Positions 1-8,692 of a DNA stretch of 22,316 bases are shown here, piece by piece. The stretch spans positions 1 to 22,316 of the forward strand of contig JAUCBJ010008181.1 of NCBI GenBank assembly GCA_032718475.1, in the 5' to 3' direction. Each line of letters opens with the position of its first letter. Within the stretch, counting starts at the first letter, position 1. The position numbers and the translations under genes were made by a program. The notes beneath the pieces are model-generated. The model worked only from the letters and a program-made list of their open reading frames with translations, ran no database searches and was not told the origin of the DNA. This DNA is from Nemertoderma westbladi (lineage: Eukaryota > Xenacoelomorpha > Nemertodermatida > Nemertodermatidae).

Positions 1-1380
1 TACGGAGATATCTGGGCTCAGTTTAATCGGCCAACTAGTTTAGGGAGGTAGCTTATACCCTGCTGTCCGTGTCGGCCAATAGAATTTGCGTAGGCGTTGA
101 TTTCGACCTATCCCAGCGCTACTGAACTGAATTTCCTATCTCACTGCTCATCCTCTGTGTTGAACGGGGCTTCGTGGAATAAGAGTTTTTGGTATACTCG
201 TATAGTAGTAGTAGTCATATGATTTTATATGATTCTGTTGTTGTGTTCCCATTTTCGCCATAACACCGGCTTTTTGGGAAGAACTCTAGTAAAACTGCTT
301 AAATTATCGAAAGTATAAACTGTTACCCTACCGATCAATCTAATTAATCAATCGAACCTAACTAATCTTAACTACTCACTTAATTTAATTGCATTAATCA
401 TATTGTTTGTACTGTTATTTTACCGTCAGTTATTAATTGTACCTATTTGTTGATGGAAATATTGCTCTTTGGATAATACGGATAAATCACCCAAATTCCC
501 AATTTTCTTGATACACTACAGGTTAGAGAGACCGGCTATACATAACAATTGCGATTTATATTAATGTGGTGTGTATTGAATCCAATGTTATTTAGCAGAC
601 CCTACGTGAGTCAATTGCTGCTCTCTTTATGTGTGATCAAATATACTGACGGTCGGCAGAATAGTGTGTATGATTGTGATTGGTAACAAAGTATTTCCTA
701 AAGAATACGCTTTATACTTCAATCATAAGCAGTATCGTTGCGTTTTAGTATAAGTCTTAGTTCTGTTTAAATAGATAAAGCGCCACGTCCTAAAGGAACT
801 GTTAATATTTCCCGAAAGCCAATAATATCTGTCAGAGATTAATTATTAACGATCTATCGAATAATACAGTAGGTATACACTGCAACCTTACACTGCAATA
901 ATAAAATTTAAGCATCCGAATTCAGTCTCCCGGGTGTAGATCCATCGGGTGAATGATCGCGCATGGGCTGACTTCGGCTAGTGTTTTGCGTATTAGCATA
1001 AAATATTGTCGTATGCTAAAGTGGTTTTAATTAACTAAAAGACATATAAATTTTGGCAGGTTAAACTGCTAAAGGTCTTCAAAAGCGCGAACAAGAGTCG
1101 TGGGCACTTACTCCGATGAGGACAGAAAAGTCCGATCGGTAGAAGTGCAGATAGGTGGCAAGATAGGTGCGAAAGACAGGAAGACCTACAGGAGGGCTGT
1201 AGGGAAGTGGTGTCTACTAGAGGGGGCACCTTAAGAGTGAAGTTTAGTACCACTTTAGAGTGGAGTTTAGTAGAGTTTAGTCGTCCAAGTTTTGGACTGA
1301 GGGGGGTGGGATTGAGGGCGAGACACCCTTCCCACACAAAATAAATAAAAAAAAATATAATAGTACGTAATAGCTACGCA
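1..1380. other. AT-rich DNA with no gene seen
   Basis: No convincing coding region is seen on either strand. The longest open stretch is on the minus strand at 1035-1337; it is low-complexity and matches no family I know. The stretch 1085-1330 on the + strand is richer in G and A and reads more like an untranslated leader than a gene. If the downstream Gag-like region belongs to an LTR element, some or all of this stretch could be its long leader. I found no sequence here matching the candidate 3' LTR at 5709. Confidence 0.5.
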
Positions 1381-1960
1381 GTTAGTAGGCAGAAGTTAGT
1401 TAGTAAGAGGGTACGTAGTACCGTTAGTAGGCAGAAGTTAGTTAGTAAGAGGGTACGTAGTACCGTTAGTAGGCAGAAGTTCGTTAGTAAGAGGGTACGT
1501 AGTACCGTTAGTAGATAGAAGTTAGTTAGTAAGAGGGTATATAGTACCGTTAGTAGGCAGAAGTTAGTAGTAAGAGAGTACGTAGTACCGTTAGTAAGAG
1601 AGTTAGAAGTAGTAAGAGGGTACGTAGTACCGTTAGTAAGAGAGTTAGAAGTAGTAAGAGGACGTAGTACCGCTAGTTAGATAGTGGAAAATTAGTAGTA
1701 AGAGGGTACGTAGTACCGTTAGTAAGAGAGTTAGAAGTAGTAAGAGGGTACGCAGTACCGTTAGTAAGAGAGTTCGAAGTAGTAAGAGGGTACGTAGTAC
1801 CGTTAGTAGGAGAGTTAGAGGTTAGTAGGAGGGTACGTAGTACCGTTAGTAAGAGTTAGAGGTTAGTAAGAGGGTACGTAGTACCGGCTAGTAGGAGTTA
1901 GAGTTAGAGGCTAGTAAGAGGGTACGCAGTACTGGTTAGTAAGAGATAGTGGTAGAAGGG
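1381..1960. repeat. Tandem repeat array, about 42-bp unit, about 13 copies
   Basis: The first units start at 1381, 1423, 1465 and 1507, exactly 42 bp apart; later ones carry small indels. Nearly every unit contains the short inverted repeat GGTAC-GTA-GTACC or a one- or two-base variant (GTATAT, GTACGC). The + strand is poor in C and rich in G and A. Two unit types occur: an early one with GGCAGAAG and a later one with AAGAGAGTTAG. The array lies about 470 bp before the first ATG of the Gag-like region, so it may be part of that element's leader. Confidence 0.9.
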
Positions 1961-2434
1961 TATGTATAATATAGATATTAGTGAGTAGTAGCTAGTAGCG
2001 AGAGGGGGGCATATGAGTACAGCTGGATAAATCGTGTAGGCCATGCGACGCATACTGCTGCACTGCACAAGCCCACGGAGTAGGCCAGAATGTGGATTAT
2101 GAAGCAGAATAATCCATTGGCAAAAGTATTAGCACAGTAGCAGGATTAGATAAAAATTAAATAAATAAAAATAGGGCTAGAAAATCAGGAAAATTACAAA
2201 TTATGGTAACGGTAGGGAAATTATTCTGGAACATAATAAAAGTAACTGACAAATTTACAATTTAGGGTACAATTTGACGGTTTAGAAACTTAGGTAGTGT
2301 AAATAGGCGATAACCCAGAGATTCAGAGAGAGATAGGCCACTTTCGAACAAATAAACCATATTAACCTATCACTCATCCTATTGCGCCTTGGCAAGGCAC
2401 CACCCAACGGCTGAGCGATCGGGCAGAGTTCGAG
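1961..2434. other. Spacer or leader before the Gag-like region
   Basis: No coding region is seen. The stretch carries a short G-run near 2003 and a small inverted repeat at about 2092-2113 (GGATTA...TAATCC). Base composition shifts sharply from AT-rich to GC-balanced at about 2385, where the coding-like region begins. Confidence 0.45.
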
Positions 2435-5007
2435 ATGGCAGGCAAACTTGTGCGAAAGAGAAAGGCGGAGCAAGGAGGAAAGGAGATACTGGTGGATTTC
2501 ACCGAGAGGCATCCGGAAGTGAAGACGAGGGGAGGGGATACTACGAGCAGCTGGAGAAGGGTCACAAAGCGCGAGCGCTGCAGGACCATTTCAGGGAGGT
2601 GCACGAACAGCGACTGGTCAGGACCTACGGAACACCGTCGCTGGACAACGCAATTTTCGAGCATTTCCACTATGTGATGAAGGGAGACGAGGCGAAGTTC
2701 GGGATTCCGAAGTACGCGAGAGAGCTGCCAAAGAAAGATTGCAAGAGGTTCGTAGAGTCCGTCAGCAGGGGAGGATACATGATCCTAGACGACGAAGGAA
2801 CCGTGGAAGACGAGGAGGGTTCTAGGAGAGGATCGGCGGGTTCGGCCAGAACCATACTCCTACATTTGGCTGCGCAAAATGGGGATATTTTCCTATTCGA
2901 TCTGGGAACGTATGGGAAGAAGGACGGGCTGAAGTTGAACCGGTTGCCGAAGGTGGTGCAAATCCTAGTGAGAGAGAAGTCGACGACGAAAGTGGGATCG
3001 GCGATTCGCGATGATGCGGAGTGAATCATCGGTCCGGACACCCCCAACCTTCTGGACATGCAGACGGTCTTCATGGCTATGATAGCACCAGACGGATTGG
3101 GACTAGTGGAGAACGCAGGCCATTGTGGAGCGGTGGCGATGGGCCAGTTATTGGGGCTCGTGTGTCACAAACCAATGGACTGGGGGAAGTTCAGAGAAGA
3201 GTACGGAGCAGAGTTAGCGAACTCGCTGAAGTGGGGAGCGAGGCCAGGGAATTAAGGGGTATATCAATTCCGGAGAGGAGCGATAAAGGTATATCAGAAG
3301 CGATATATCCTGCAGGAGGACTGGATAATGATGGGGTTGCTAAACCTATTCATAACCGTGGTTATCGAGAGAGAACCAACAGCATTCCTGCTATCGGGAT
3401 CACCCCTGAGCTACAGAAGAGCCTTTAAGACGGCTTTCGAGGGTCTGGTAGACCACCCGGGGCTGAAGGGCGAGTCGGTGTATTATAACTGCCGACATCT
3501 GGTAGACGGGGAGGTAGATACGCCGTATCAAAGATGGGAGCAGCTAGAGGCAGATAGACGAGAAGCGAAGCGATTGGAAGAAATCGCTAGACAGGAGAGA
3601 AGAGAGGCAGAAGAAAGGGAGGAGGAAGCTAGGGCGCAGAGCTATGGCTTCGAGGAACAGGCGGCCTTAGATGAACTTCATTGGACGTCGTCAGGGAGTT
3701 CGGGGGAGTCTCTGGGGCGAGAATTAGGATGGACGGTGGGATCACCGAAACAGTCGACATCGGGATCGCAGGCGACGCCCATACCAGCGGGCGCCGAGGG
3801 CGATCACCCGCTAAGGAGGCTAGGAGAGCTAGAGGGGTGGAGAGCCATGGGCGAGAGCCAAGGTGGGAAGGGACACAGTGGATCCACCGGGATACCGGGG
3901 TTGGAGCCACTCCCAGAGGAGGACGAGGATGACGACGAGTTTGGAGAGATGCCGCCCATCGGAAGGTTAGACCACTCAGACACGGACTGGGTTGGCGGGA
4001 GGGTGGTGACGGCCAGTGGGGTGAGAGCCTTCTGGGATAGACCCGGCAAGCGGGCCTGGGTGCATAGGGAGCCGGCGATGGATTTCGCAGGGAGCACCAT
4101 CAGGTTGGGCGAGCAACCGGGGACGGCACCACGGGTAGTATTCGGGGAGACGATGCCTGGTAGGGGCGAGGAGATCGACGTGAGCAGGGACGCAAACGTC
4201 CAAAAGTTCGCTTACCAGCGACTCCACAGACCGTGGAGATCCTTAGGGACGAAAGATGACGTGGGGCGGTAGACATTGGTGCTCGGCTGTGACTACTGTG
4301 GGAGACAGACCCACCAGGAAAGAAGCTGTTTGTACCAGTTCCAGAAAGGGACTAGTTGTCTCTACTGCCGCGAGTCGAGCCACATGATGGGGGCGTGTCC
4401 ACGGTTGCATAACCGGTGCTCAAAGTGCAACTTTCGGGGGCACTACGGACACCAGTGCGACTGGATGGACGATGAAGAGAAGTTTAGAATCTTCGAGGAG
4501 TGGGCCGACGTCGGGACCATGACGCGGCAACGTATGAAGGCCCAGGAGTTCAGGTGGGGCTTCTTCAGTATTAATCAGGAGGCTTACTTGGAGATCATCA
4601 AACGGAGACTTCCGTTTACCTATCAGGAGGTAGCAACGGCGGCGTCGTATGCCGGGGTGATAAATACGCAAAGGTATTTGGACAGGTGGACGCCACAGAA
4701 CCGAGGGGAGTTTAGAGATTTCTTGGCGGAGCATGTGCCGCGGGCGATGAAAGTGATCCTATGGGACGCCACCAGGGGGAGACAACAGGGTCACTCGGAG
4801 GGGTCACCCGCGAAGCGATACCGGGAACTGATAACACCAGCGCCCAAGGAGTCGACGACCAGGATCAGTAGAGAGGTGACGGTGAAGGTCAGGGGCCTGA
4901 AGGGAGATAAAGCCAAGGGAGCGGCAACGGCCAGGAAACGACCAAGGGAGGAGGACGACAGAGGGAAAGACTTGAGGTGGTTCCCAAAGTCAGGTGGAAC
5001 GAACTGA
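2435..5007 (+). pseudogene. Gag-like polyprotein with three CCHC zinc knuckles, interrupted
   Basis: This looks like the structural protein gene of a retroelement. The ATG at 2435 has a good Kozak context (G at -3, G at +4). Coding starts in frame 2 and must step to frame 1 near 2530, inside a G-rich run, as if one base were missing. From there frame 1 reads to the TGA at 5005-5007 with three in-frame stops: TGA 3022, TAA 3253 and TAG 4270. Visible parts are a Glu/Arg-rich probable coiled coil (about 3535-3650), an acidic stretch (about 3916-3945), and three CX2CX4HX4C knuckles at 4288-4329, 4357-4398 and 4417-4458. A basic, Lys/Arg-rich tail follows. About 860 codons is long for a Gag. I recognise no known capsid domain upstream of the knuckles. 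No protease or reverse transcriptase follows. A non-LTR ORF1 can also carry three knuckles, but the polypurine tract and LTR-like 3' end favour an LTR element. Confidence 0.6.
4288..4458 (+). other. Triple CCHC zinc-knuckle domain
   Basis: Three consecutive CX2CX4HX4C motifs are encoded in frame 1, separated by 9 and 6 residues. This is the nucleic-acid-binding module of retroelement Gag or ORF1 proteins and would package the element's RNA. All twelve metal ligands are intact even though a TAG stop (4270-4272) sits only five codons upstream. Confidence 0.9.
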
Positions 5008-5214
5008 GACTTCGATGTGGCATGCCTGGAAGGCACCACGTGAGACGTGTGAACTCTTAAGTACAAATTCAAGTAACAAATAACAATAAAAAAGTGCAAT
5101 TTGTATGTACGTACGTAGTAATCAATAGTCTAGTAACAAATATATATTCAAAGTAAGTACTATAGCCAAAATAACCTTTTCCAATTAGCTACTGGGACCG
5201 GGGACTAGTTGACT

Positions 5215-5307
5215 ATGGCACTATACGTCACAAACGAGACACTGGACGACTTCACACTTCCTGGGTGCGACGGCACAGGAAAGGGGGGTGAGACTCGTCA
5301 GAGATGA
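5215..5307 (+). CDS. Short ORF after the Gag-like region
   Basis: An ATG-started frame of 30 codons beginning Met-Ala-Leu-Tyr-Val, with non-repetitive composition. It lies where a pol start would be expected and could be the remnant of a deleted pol. It has no recognisable motif and may be chance. Confidence 0.15.
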   Translation: MALYVTNETLDDFTLPGCDGTGKGGETRQR

Positions 5308-5462
5308 GTAAGTGAGAATAGGGGTTGAGTAATGGAGTGATAGTGCGGAGTGTGGAGAGAGTTTGAGCGCAATTCAAGTGAGGGGGGGAGAAGTAAGAGG
5401 CAGAGTGAGGGACGAGGAGGTCCGGGAGTGTGGAAGAGTTAGGTGAAAGTGTTGGGGAAACA
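5281..5462 (+). repeat. Purine-rich, C-poor low-complexity stretch
   Basis: Roughly 180 bases dominated by G and A with GTGAG/GAGTG-like steps and very few C on the + strand. No single period is clear. It separates two short non-repetitive ORFs between the Gag-like region and the candidate LTR. Confidence 0.6.
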
Positions 5463-5653
5463 AAAGTTGTGTGAGAGAAGCGCACGACCGGCCCAACACG
5501 GGACGCCAGATGTCTTGGTACAAAATAGGTAGAGTTCTACCAAGACGGGGTAGCAATATCATACCCATAGGGAGCAGCCTGGAAAGCCGGCTCCGGAAGA
5601 AAAATAGTTCCACCCCACACCCGATACTAGATCGGGATCCAGCGGAATTGTAG
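5447..5653 (+). CDS. Short open frame before the polypurine tract, unknown product
   Basis: The frame is open from 5447 to the TAG at 5651-5653, about 68 codons, with no ATG until 5510. The composition is basic and protein-like. Its place just upstream of the hairpin and polypurine tract is where the last codons of a pol gene usually lie, so it could be a C-terminal remnant. No integrase or other motif can be seen, so the assignment rests on position alone. The region also contains an inverted repeat (GTCTTGGTA at 5513 with TACCAAGAC near 5546). Confidence 0.2.
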   Translation, partial: KCWGNKSCVREAHDRPNTGRQMSWYKIGRVLPRRGSNIIPIGSSLESRLRKKNSSTPHPILDRDPAEL

Positions 5654-5667
5654 CGCACTAGAGGTGG

Positions 5668-5696
5668 ATGCTATCTTCTCACCGGGAAGATAGCAT
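5668..5696 (+). other. Perfect 11-bp stem hairpin next to the polypurine tract
   Basis: Arm ATGCTATCTTC (5668-5678), 7-nt loop, arm GAAGATAGCAT (5686-5696). It ends exactly where the G-run begins. Confidence 0.9.
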
Positions 5697-5708
5697 GGGG
5701 GGGGGGAG
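5697..5708 (+). promoter_or_regulatory. Candidate polypurine tract
   Basis: Ten G followed by AG, immediately before TGTTAGCG. In LTR retroelements a purine tract directly abutting the 3' LTR primes plus-strand DNA synthesis, and LTRs usually begin with TG. The position and composition fit, but no 5' LTR is available to confirm the boundary. Confidence 0.5.
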
Positions 5709-6243
5709 TGTTAGCGTATTCAATTCCGGTAACCACCCCATAAAGTGAGCTTTAAGCAATATTGGGAACACGAGGTTGATTGCCAATATCAACCTCGTAT
5801 CACCCCAATAAAATGGGGACAAGAAACCCCAGAGAACACACACACAATAGGGGTCAGGGGTTACACCCCTGAGAGAGAGGGAATAGCAGGAGTGAAGGGA
5901 AACACTCCAAGGGAGGTTAAAGGGCGACAATTAGGTTATCAGCCAATAGGGGGGAAGCAATATATTACCGGACCTTGTGTTATTTCATCACTTTTAGTAA
6001 GTCAGTTAGTTAGGGCAGTACCGGGACTCTTATCACCGTCTCCGTCCACTGCCATCATCATCACTCAGTACGTTACCGGTACTCATCCATTCACTTTAGT
6101 AAACTGTGCTTATACTTCATATATTATACATACGTTACCAACAATAGCCAGAGTTAATAACACCAGAACTCTTTTCACGCACACGGCGGGGACGCGTAGT
6201 TAAGAAACCGGATAAACCGGGATCCTTGGTGGATCCCGTCACA
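5709..6243 (+). repeat. Candidate 3' LTR of the gag-only element
   Basis: It starts TGTTA directly after the purine tract. Two ends are plausible: 6162, where TAACA mirrors the TGTTA start (454 bp), or about 6243, where the sequence ends CACA (535 bp). An AATAAA lies near 5806. The region has several strong hairpins: CGAGGTTGAT/ATCAACCTCG, CCCCA/TGGGG, CAGGGGT/ACCCCTG, GGAGTG/CACTCC, and CGGGATCC/GGATCCCG near 6220. No matching 5' LTR was found in the window. The open frame at 5745-6203 is probably incidental. Confidence 0.4.
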
Positions 6244-6260
6244 GCAACAAGCATGTTTCA

Positions 6261-6760
6261 CTAGGAAATCCTCACAGGTACAACTACTTGAGCACCGTCA
6301 GATCTTACAGTACCTACACTTATTGATACATGAGCAAAGCCAGTATTATTGTACGAAACCTTATAAACAATATCTTCCTTGTTTAGAGAAGGCACTGACC
6401 AGGTAGAGTTATTGTTAATAGAACTAACATCCAACTCCCCTTTATGCATCCTCGATTGGTCAAGAATTTTTGTGCCACTTTACCAGCTTGTTGCGGATTC
6501 GTTTTTTAACAGTCTAGATAATACAATTTGGCTGATTCCAGGAAACTGTTTCGAGTAGCACAGCTAGTAATCTTTCTCATAGTATCATACATTTTCAGTT
6601 GACACCTTTTTTCGTATATTTTCCCCTACAGGTTTCCGTACTTGCCACGCTCACCAAAATCGCTTTGTATGAGTTACGTTGAAAACGGCAGAATACCCGT
6701 TCCAAAAGTTCTCAGCACAATAAGACATAAATGCCTCCGAGTCAATTTCTGAAATATAAT
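6261..6760 (-). pseudogene. Possible protein-coding remnant, unidentified
   Basis: The minus strand has an open frame at 6261-6449 (62 aa) with non-repetitive, protein-like composition, including a Trp-Ser-Val-Pro-Ser segment followed by a beta-strand-like stretch. Upstream, to about 6760, further protein-like pieces appear in shifting frames with stops. The pattern vaguely recalls the region before the SWIM zinc finger of MULE-type transposase proteins, but the zinc ligands are absent and the resemblance is weak. It adjoins the candidate LTR end, so the LTR element may have inserted into it. Confidence 0.2.
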
Positions 6761-6899
6761 AATAATGGAGATGAGAAATATGGTAAATAAAATCTATTAA
6801 ATCTATCATTAATTTGATAAATTTTCCAAGTTATTAGTAATGAAAGATTTTAAGGATAAACTGTTATTAATTAAAGTACCGGGTAATTAAATACATAGA

Positions 6900-7076
6900 T
6901 AGTGTTCAAACTTAAACAAGCGCCACGACAAGGTCCGCGTCTACTAACGCATGAACTGAGTCCTTGAATGGCTTACTACCAATCTTACAGCAAAAAACAT
7001 TCACCGGAATGGGGGATTGAACTCAATATCTAGAGATTCCAAGTCCAACGCTCTGTCAACTGAGCCACTGGGGCTG
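6900..7076 (-). repeat. tRNA-derived SINE
   Basis: Read on the minus strand from 7076, the sequence begins like a tRNA: GCCCCAG acceptor-like start, an A-box-like TGGCTCAGTTGACAGAGCG and a B-box-like GAGTTCAATCCC, ending near 7011. These are the internal RNA polymerase III promoter boxes. The cloverleaf cannot close: there is no matching acceptor 3' strand, and sequence unrelated to tRNA follows. This fits a SINE head with its body running to about 6900. The far end and tail are not defined. Confidence 0.65.
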
Positions 7077-7142
7077 TATCAATCTTTAATACCAAAACCA
7101 ATCGAGAAATTAACAACAACACCAACAACGAAGTGAATACTA

Positions 7143-7161
7143 GAGGTCCGCTACGCGGACC
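7143..7161. repeat. Perfect short inverted repeat
   Basis: AGGTCCGC, 3-nt loop TAC, GCGGACCT: an 8-bp GC-rich stem in AT-rich surroundings. No function can be assigned. Confidence 0.85.
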
Positions 7162-7379
7162 TAAAAAGGGCTATCACGAGTAGTAGTTAAAATTACAAGA
7201 GTAAACGAAAACAAATGTCAAAATCAACTACTTACAATTATTATTAAATTAACCCCCCCCATTCCATACTACAGTAGTACATGGCTCTCCTCGCAGTGCC
7301 TTAAACTTATTCGCTTTGACTATTTACAGTTATAACAATAAACGACGATATCTCAATTTCATGAGTTATCTCCGCCTTG

Positions 7380-7500
7380 TACAGTACTGTACACCGGTGT
7401 AACAGTCTGAGATAACTCCACACCAAATATGATTCCCCAGTCTTCTCAGCCTAGGCTGATAACACTCCCCAGTCTTTTCGGCCTAGGCTGCAAGTTTTCT
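7380..7500. repeat. Outer left inverted-repeat block with CAGCCTAGGCTG motifs
   Basis: It contains two copies of a CCCCAGTC...CAGCCTAGGCTG-type module, each with a near-palindromic core, preceded by GTCTGAGATAA. The same modules occur in reverse orientation at about 11645-11735. This makes it the outermost part of the inverted structure at 7380-11740. Confidence 0.6.
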
Positions 7501-7521
7501 CCCTATATTTCTTAATTAACG

Positions 7522-7581
7522 GAAAGGAGCAGGTTCCAGTGGTGGGATTTTCTAACCAAAACAATAAACGATAACTCAATA
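7522..7581 (+). repeat. Single copy of the 68-bp satellite unit
   Basis: GGAAAGGAGCAGGTT, then GGGATTTTCTAACC and AAAACAATAAACGATAAC, matches the unit of the tandem array at 12600-13500. A weaker partial copy (ACAATAAACGACGAT) lies near 7336, and a reverse copy of the start (AACCTGCTCCTTTCCC) lies near 11958. Confidence 0.8.
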
Positions 7582-7636
7582 ACATAGGTTTACAGTTTTA
7601 TTTTTGCAAAATACGAAAATAACACAGGTAGGCATA

Positions 7637-7960
7637 CAGCAAGGTGTACTAAATAACAGGTCATGCAGCGAGCAGATAGCTGAAATTAGCGGAGGCCGAT
7701 CTTTTCTCTATTTATGTCTCTGTTTTCATAATATTTCCTTAGAAACCACTTTTATGCTACTTTTCTTAGGTGGATATGATGACTAGAGTTCATAGAAATG
7801 TAATAAAATACGTTTCTAGAATTTTTATGTTGTTGTTGTCTAGGTAACCGGGTACAAAGTTCAAACTTTGCCCGTCTGTAATTCAAGACGATGGGGGATT
7901 CTGTTCTTGAGATTTGGCAGGTGATTAAAGGAAATAAAAGTCTATCAATATATTTTAAAG
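7637..7960. repeat. Left arm of long inverted repeat
   Basis: It matches the reverse complement of 10460-10733 with scattered substitutions and small indels. Anchors include GGTGTACTAAATA, TAGCTGAAATTAGCGGAGG, AGGTAACCGGGTACAAAGTT and CCCGTCTGTAATTCAAGAC. The open frame at 7604-7786 lies inside this repeat and is not a gene. Confidence 0.85.
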
Positions 7961-8692
7961 GTATATATTTTTCAAACCCGTTTCCATGGTGATGGGTGTA
8001 ACGATAATTTCACATTATGACCGCCAGCTAGAAATTGGGCTACTATTTACTATTTATATCATTTGCAACTGACGTGCCTGGGGCTTGTCCTTCTTTTATA
8101 ATAATTGCAACCAAAATTTATTATTCTGGGATCTAAAAATCATGCTATCACAGGTCTTGCTCTCTGATTGGACAGTTTTGTTTATTGGGACTTATGACCT
8201 TTACAAACAAGATTCACAATTGACGATTGATAAAATATGTATGATGTTGATAATTTTAACTTAATATTAAGAATGACAAACCGAATAAAATTGTTGTTTT
8301 AAAATTTTGTTATTAGTTACGAAATTATACTGTTCATTCATAATGATGTGTATATATATAATATATACATATATGCAATTATATATTAATAGTATTTTAT
8401 ATTATATAATAATGATACCATACCGATGCATGATAATAATAAAAATTATTATACAGTCGGAGTCTCAAAGTGCATCTGTTCTTTGAGATTTTCTCAAAGT
8501 GTTTCTAAAAGTGTCTAAAAGTCATTACATTATTCCCAACGGCCGCTTTGAATTCTTGTAGACACTTTTAGTTGGGAATCTCAAAGTGATTTTCTGCTTT
8601 TAGGCACTTTTAATTCTTTGAATTCTTTGAGAAATGTCACTTTGAGTTAGTTTGCGGCACTTTGAATTCTTTGAGAAAATAAACTCTGAGGT

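Noticed and set aside
1035-1337. 100-codon minus-strand frame
   Set aside because: Its Ser/Leu/Pro-rich low-complexity product is the complement of a G/A-rich strand; no family resemblance.
1-2380. 5' LTR partner for 5709-6243
   Set aside because: I looked for the TGTTAGCG start and the GGATCCTTGGTGGATCC end and found neither; short shared words such as TAACACC near 256 are too weak.
3021-3428. 135-codon open frame in frame 3 overlapping the Gag-like region
   Set aside because: Frame 1 keeps the protein-like composition across this interval apart from two stops; the frame 3 product looks like random Ser/Gly/Arg-rich sequence.
5745-6203. 152-codon frame in the candidate LTR
   Set aside because: Composition follows the hairpin-rich LTR sequence and no motif is visible, though a short LTR-encoded protein cannot be fully excluded.
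7011-7076. Functional tRNA gene
   Set aside because: A and B boxes are present, but no acceptor stem can close and non-tRNA sequence follows, so a SINE fits better.
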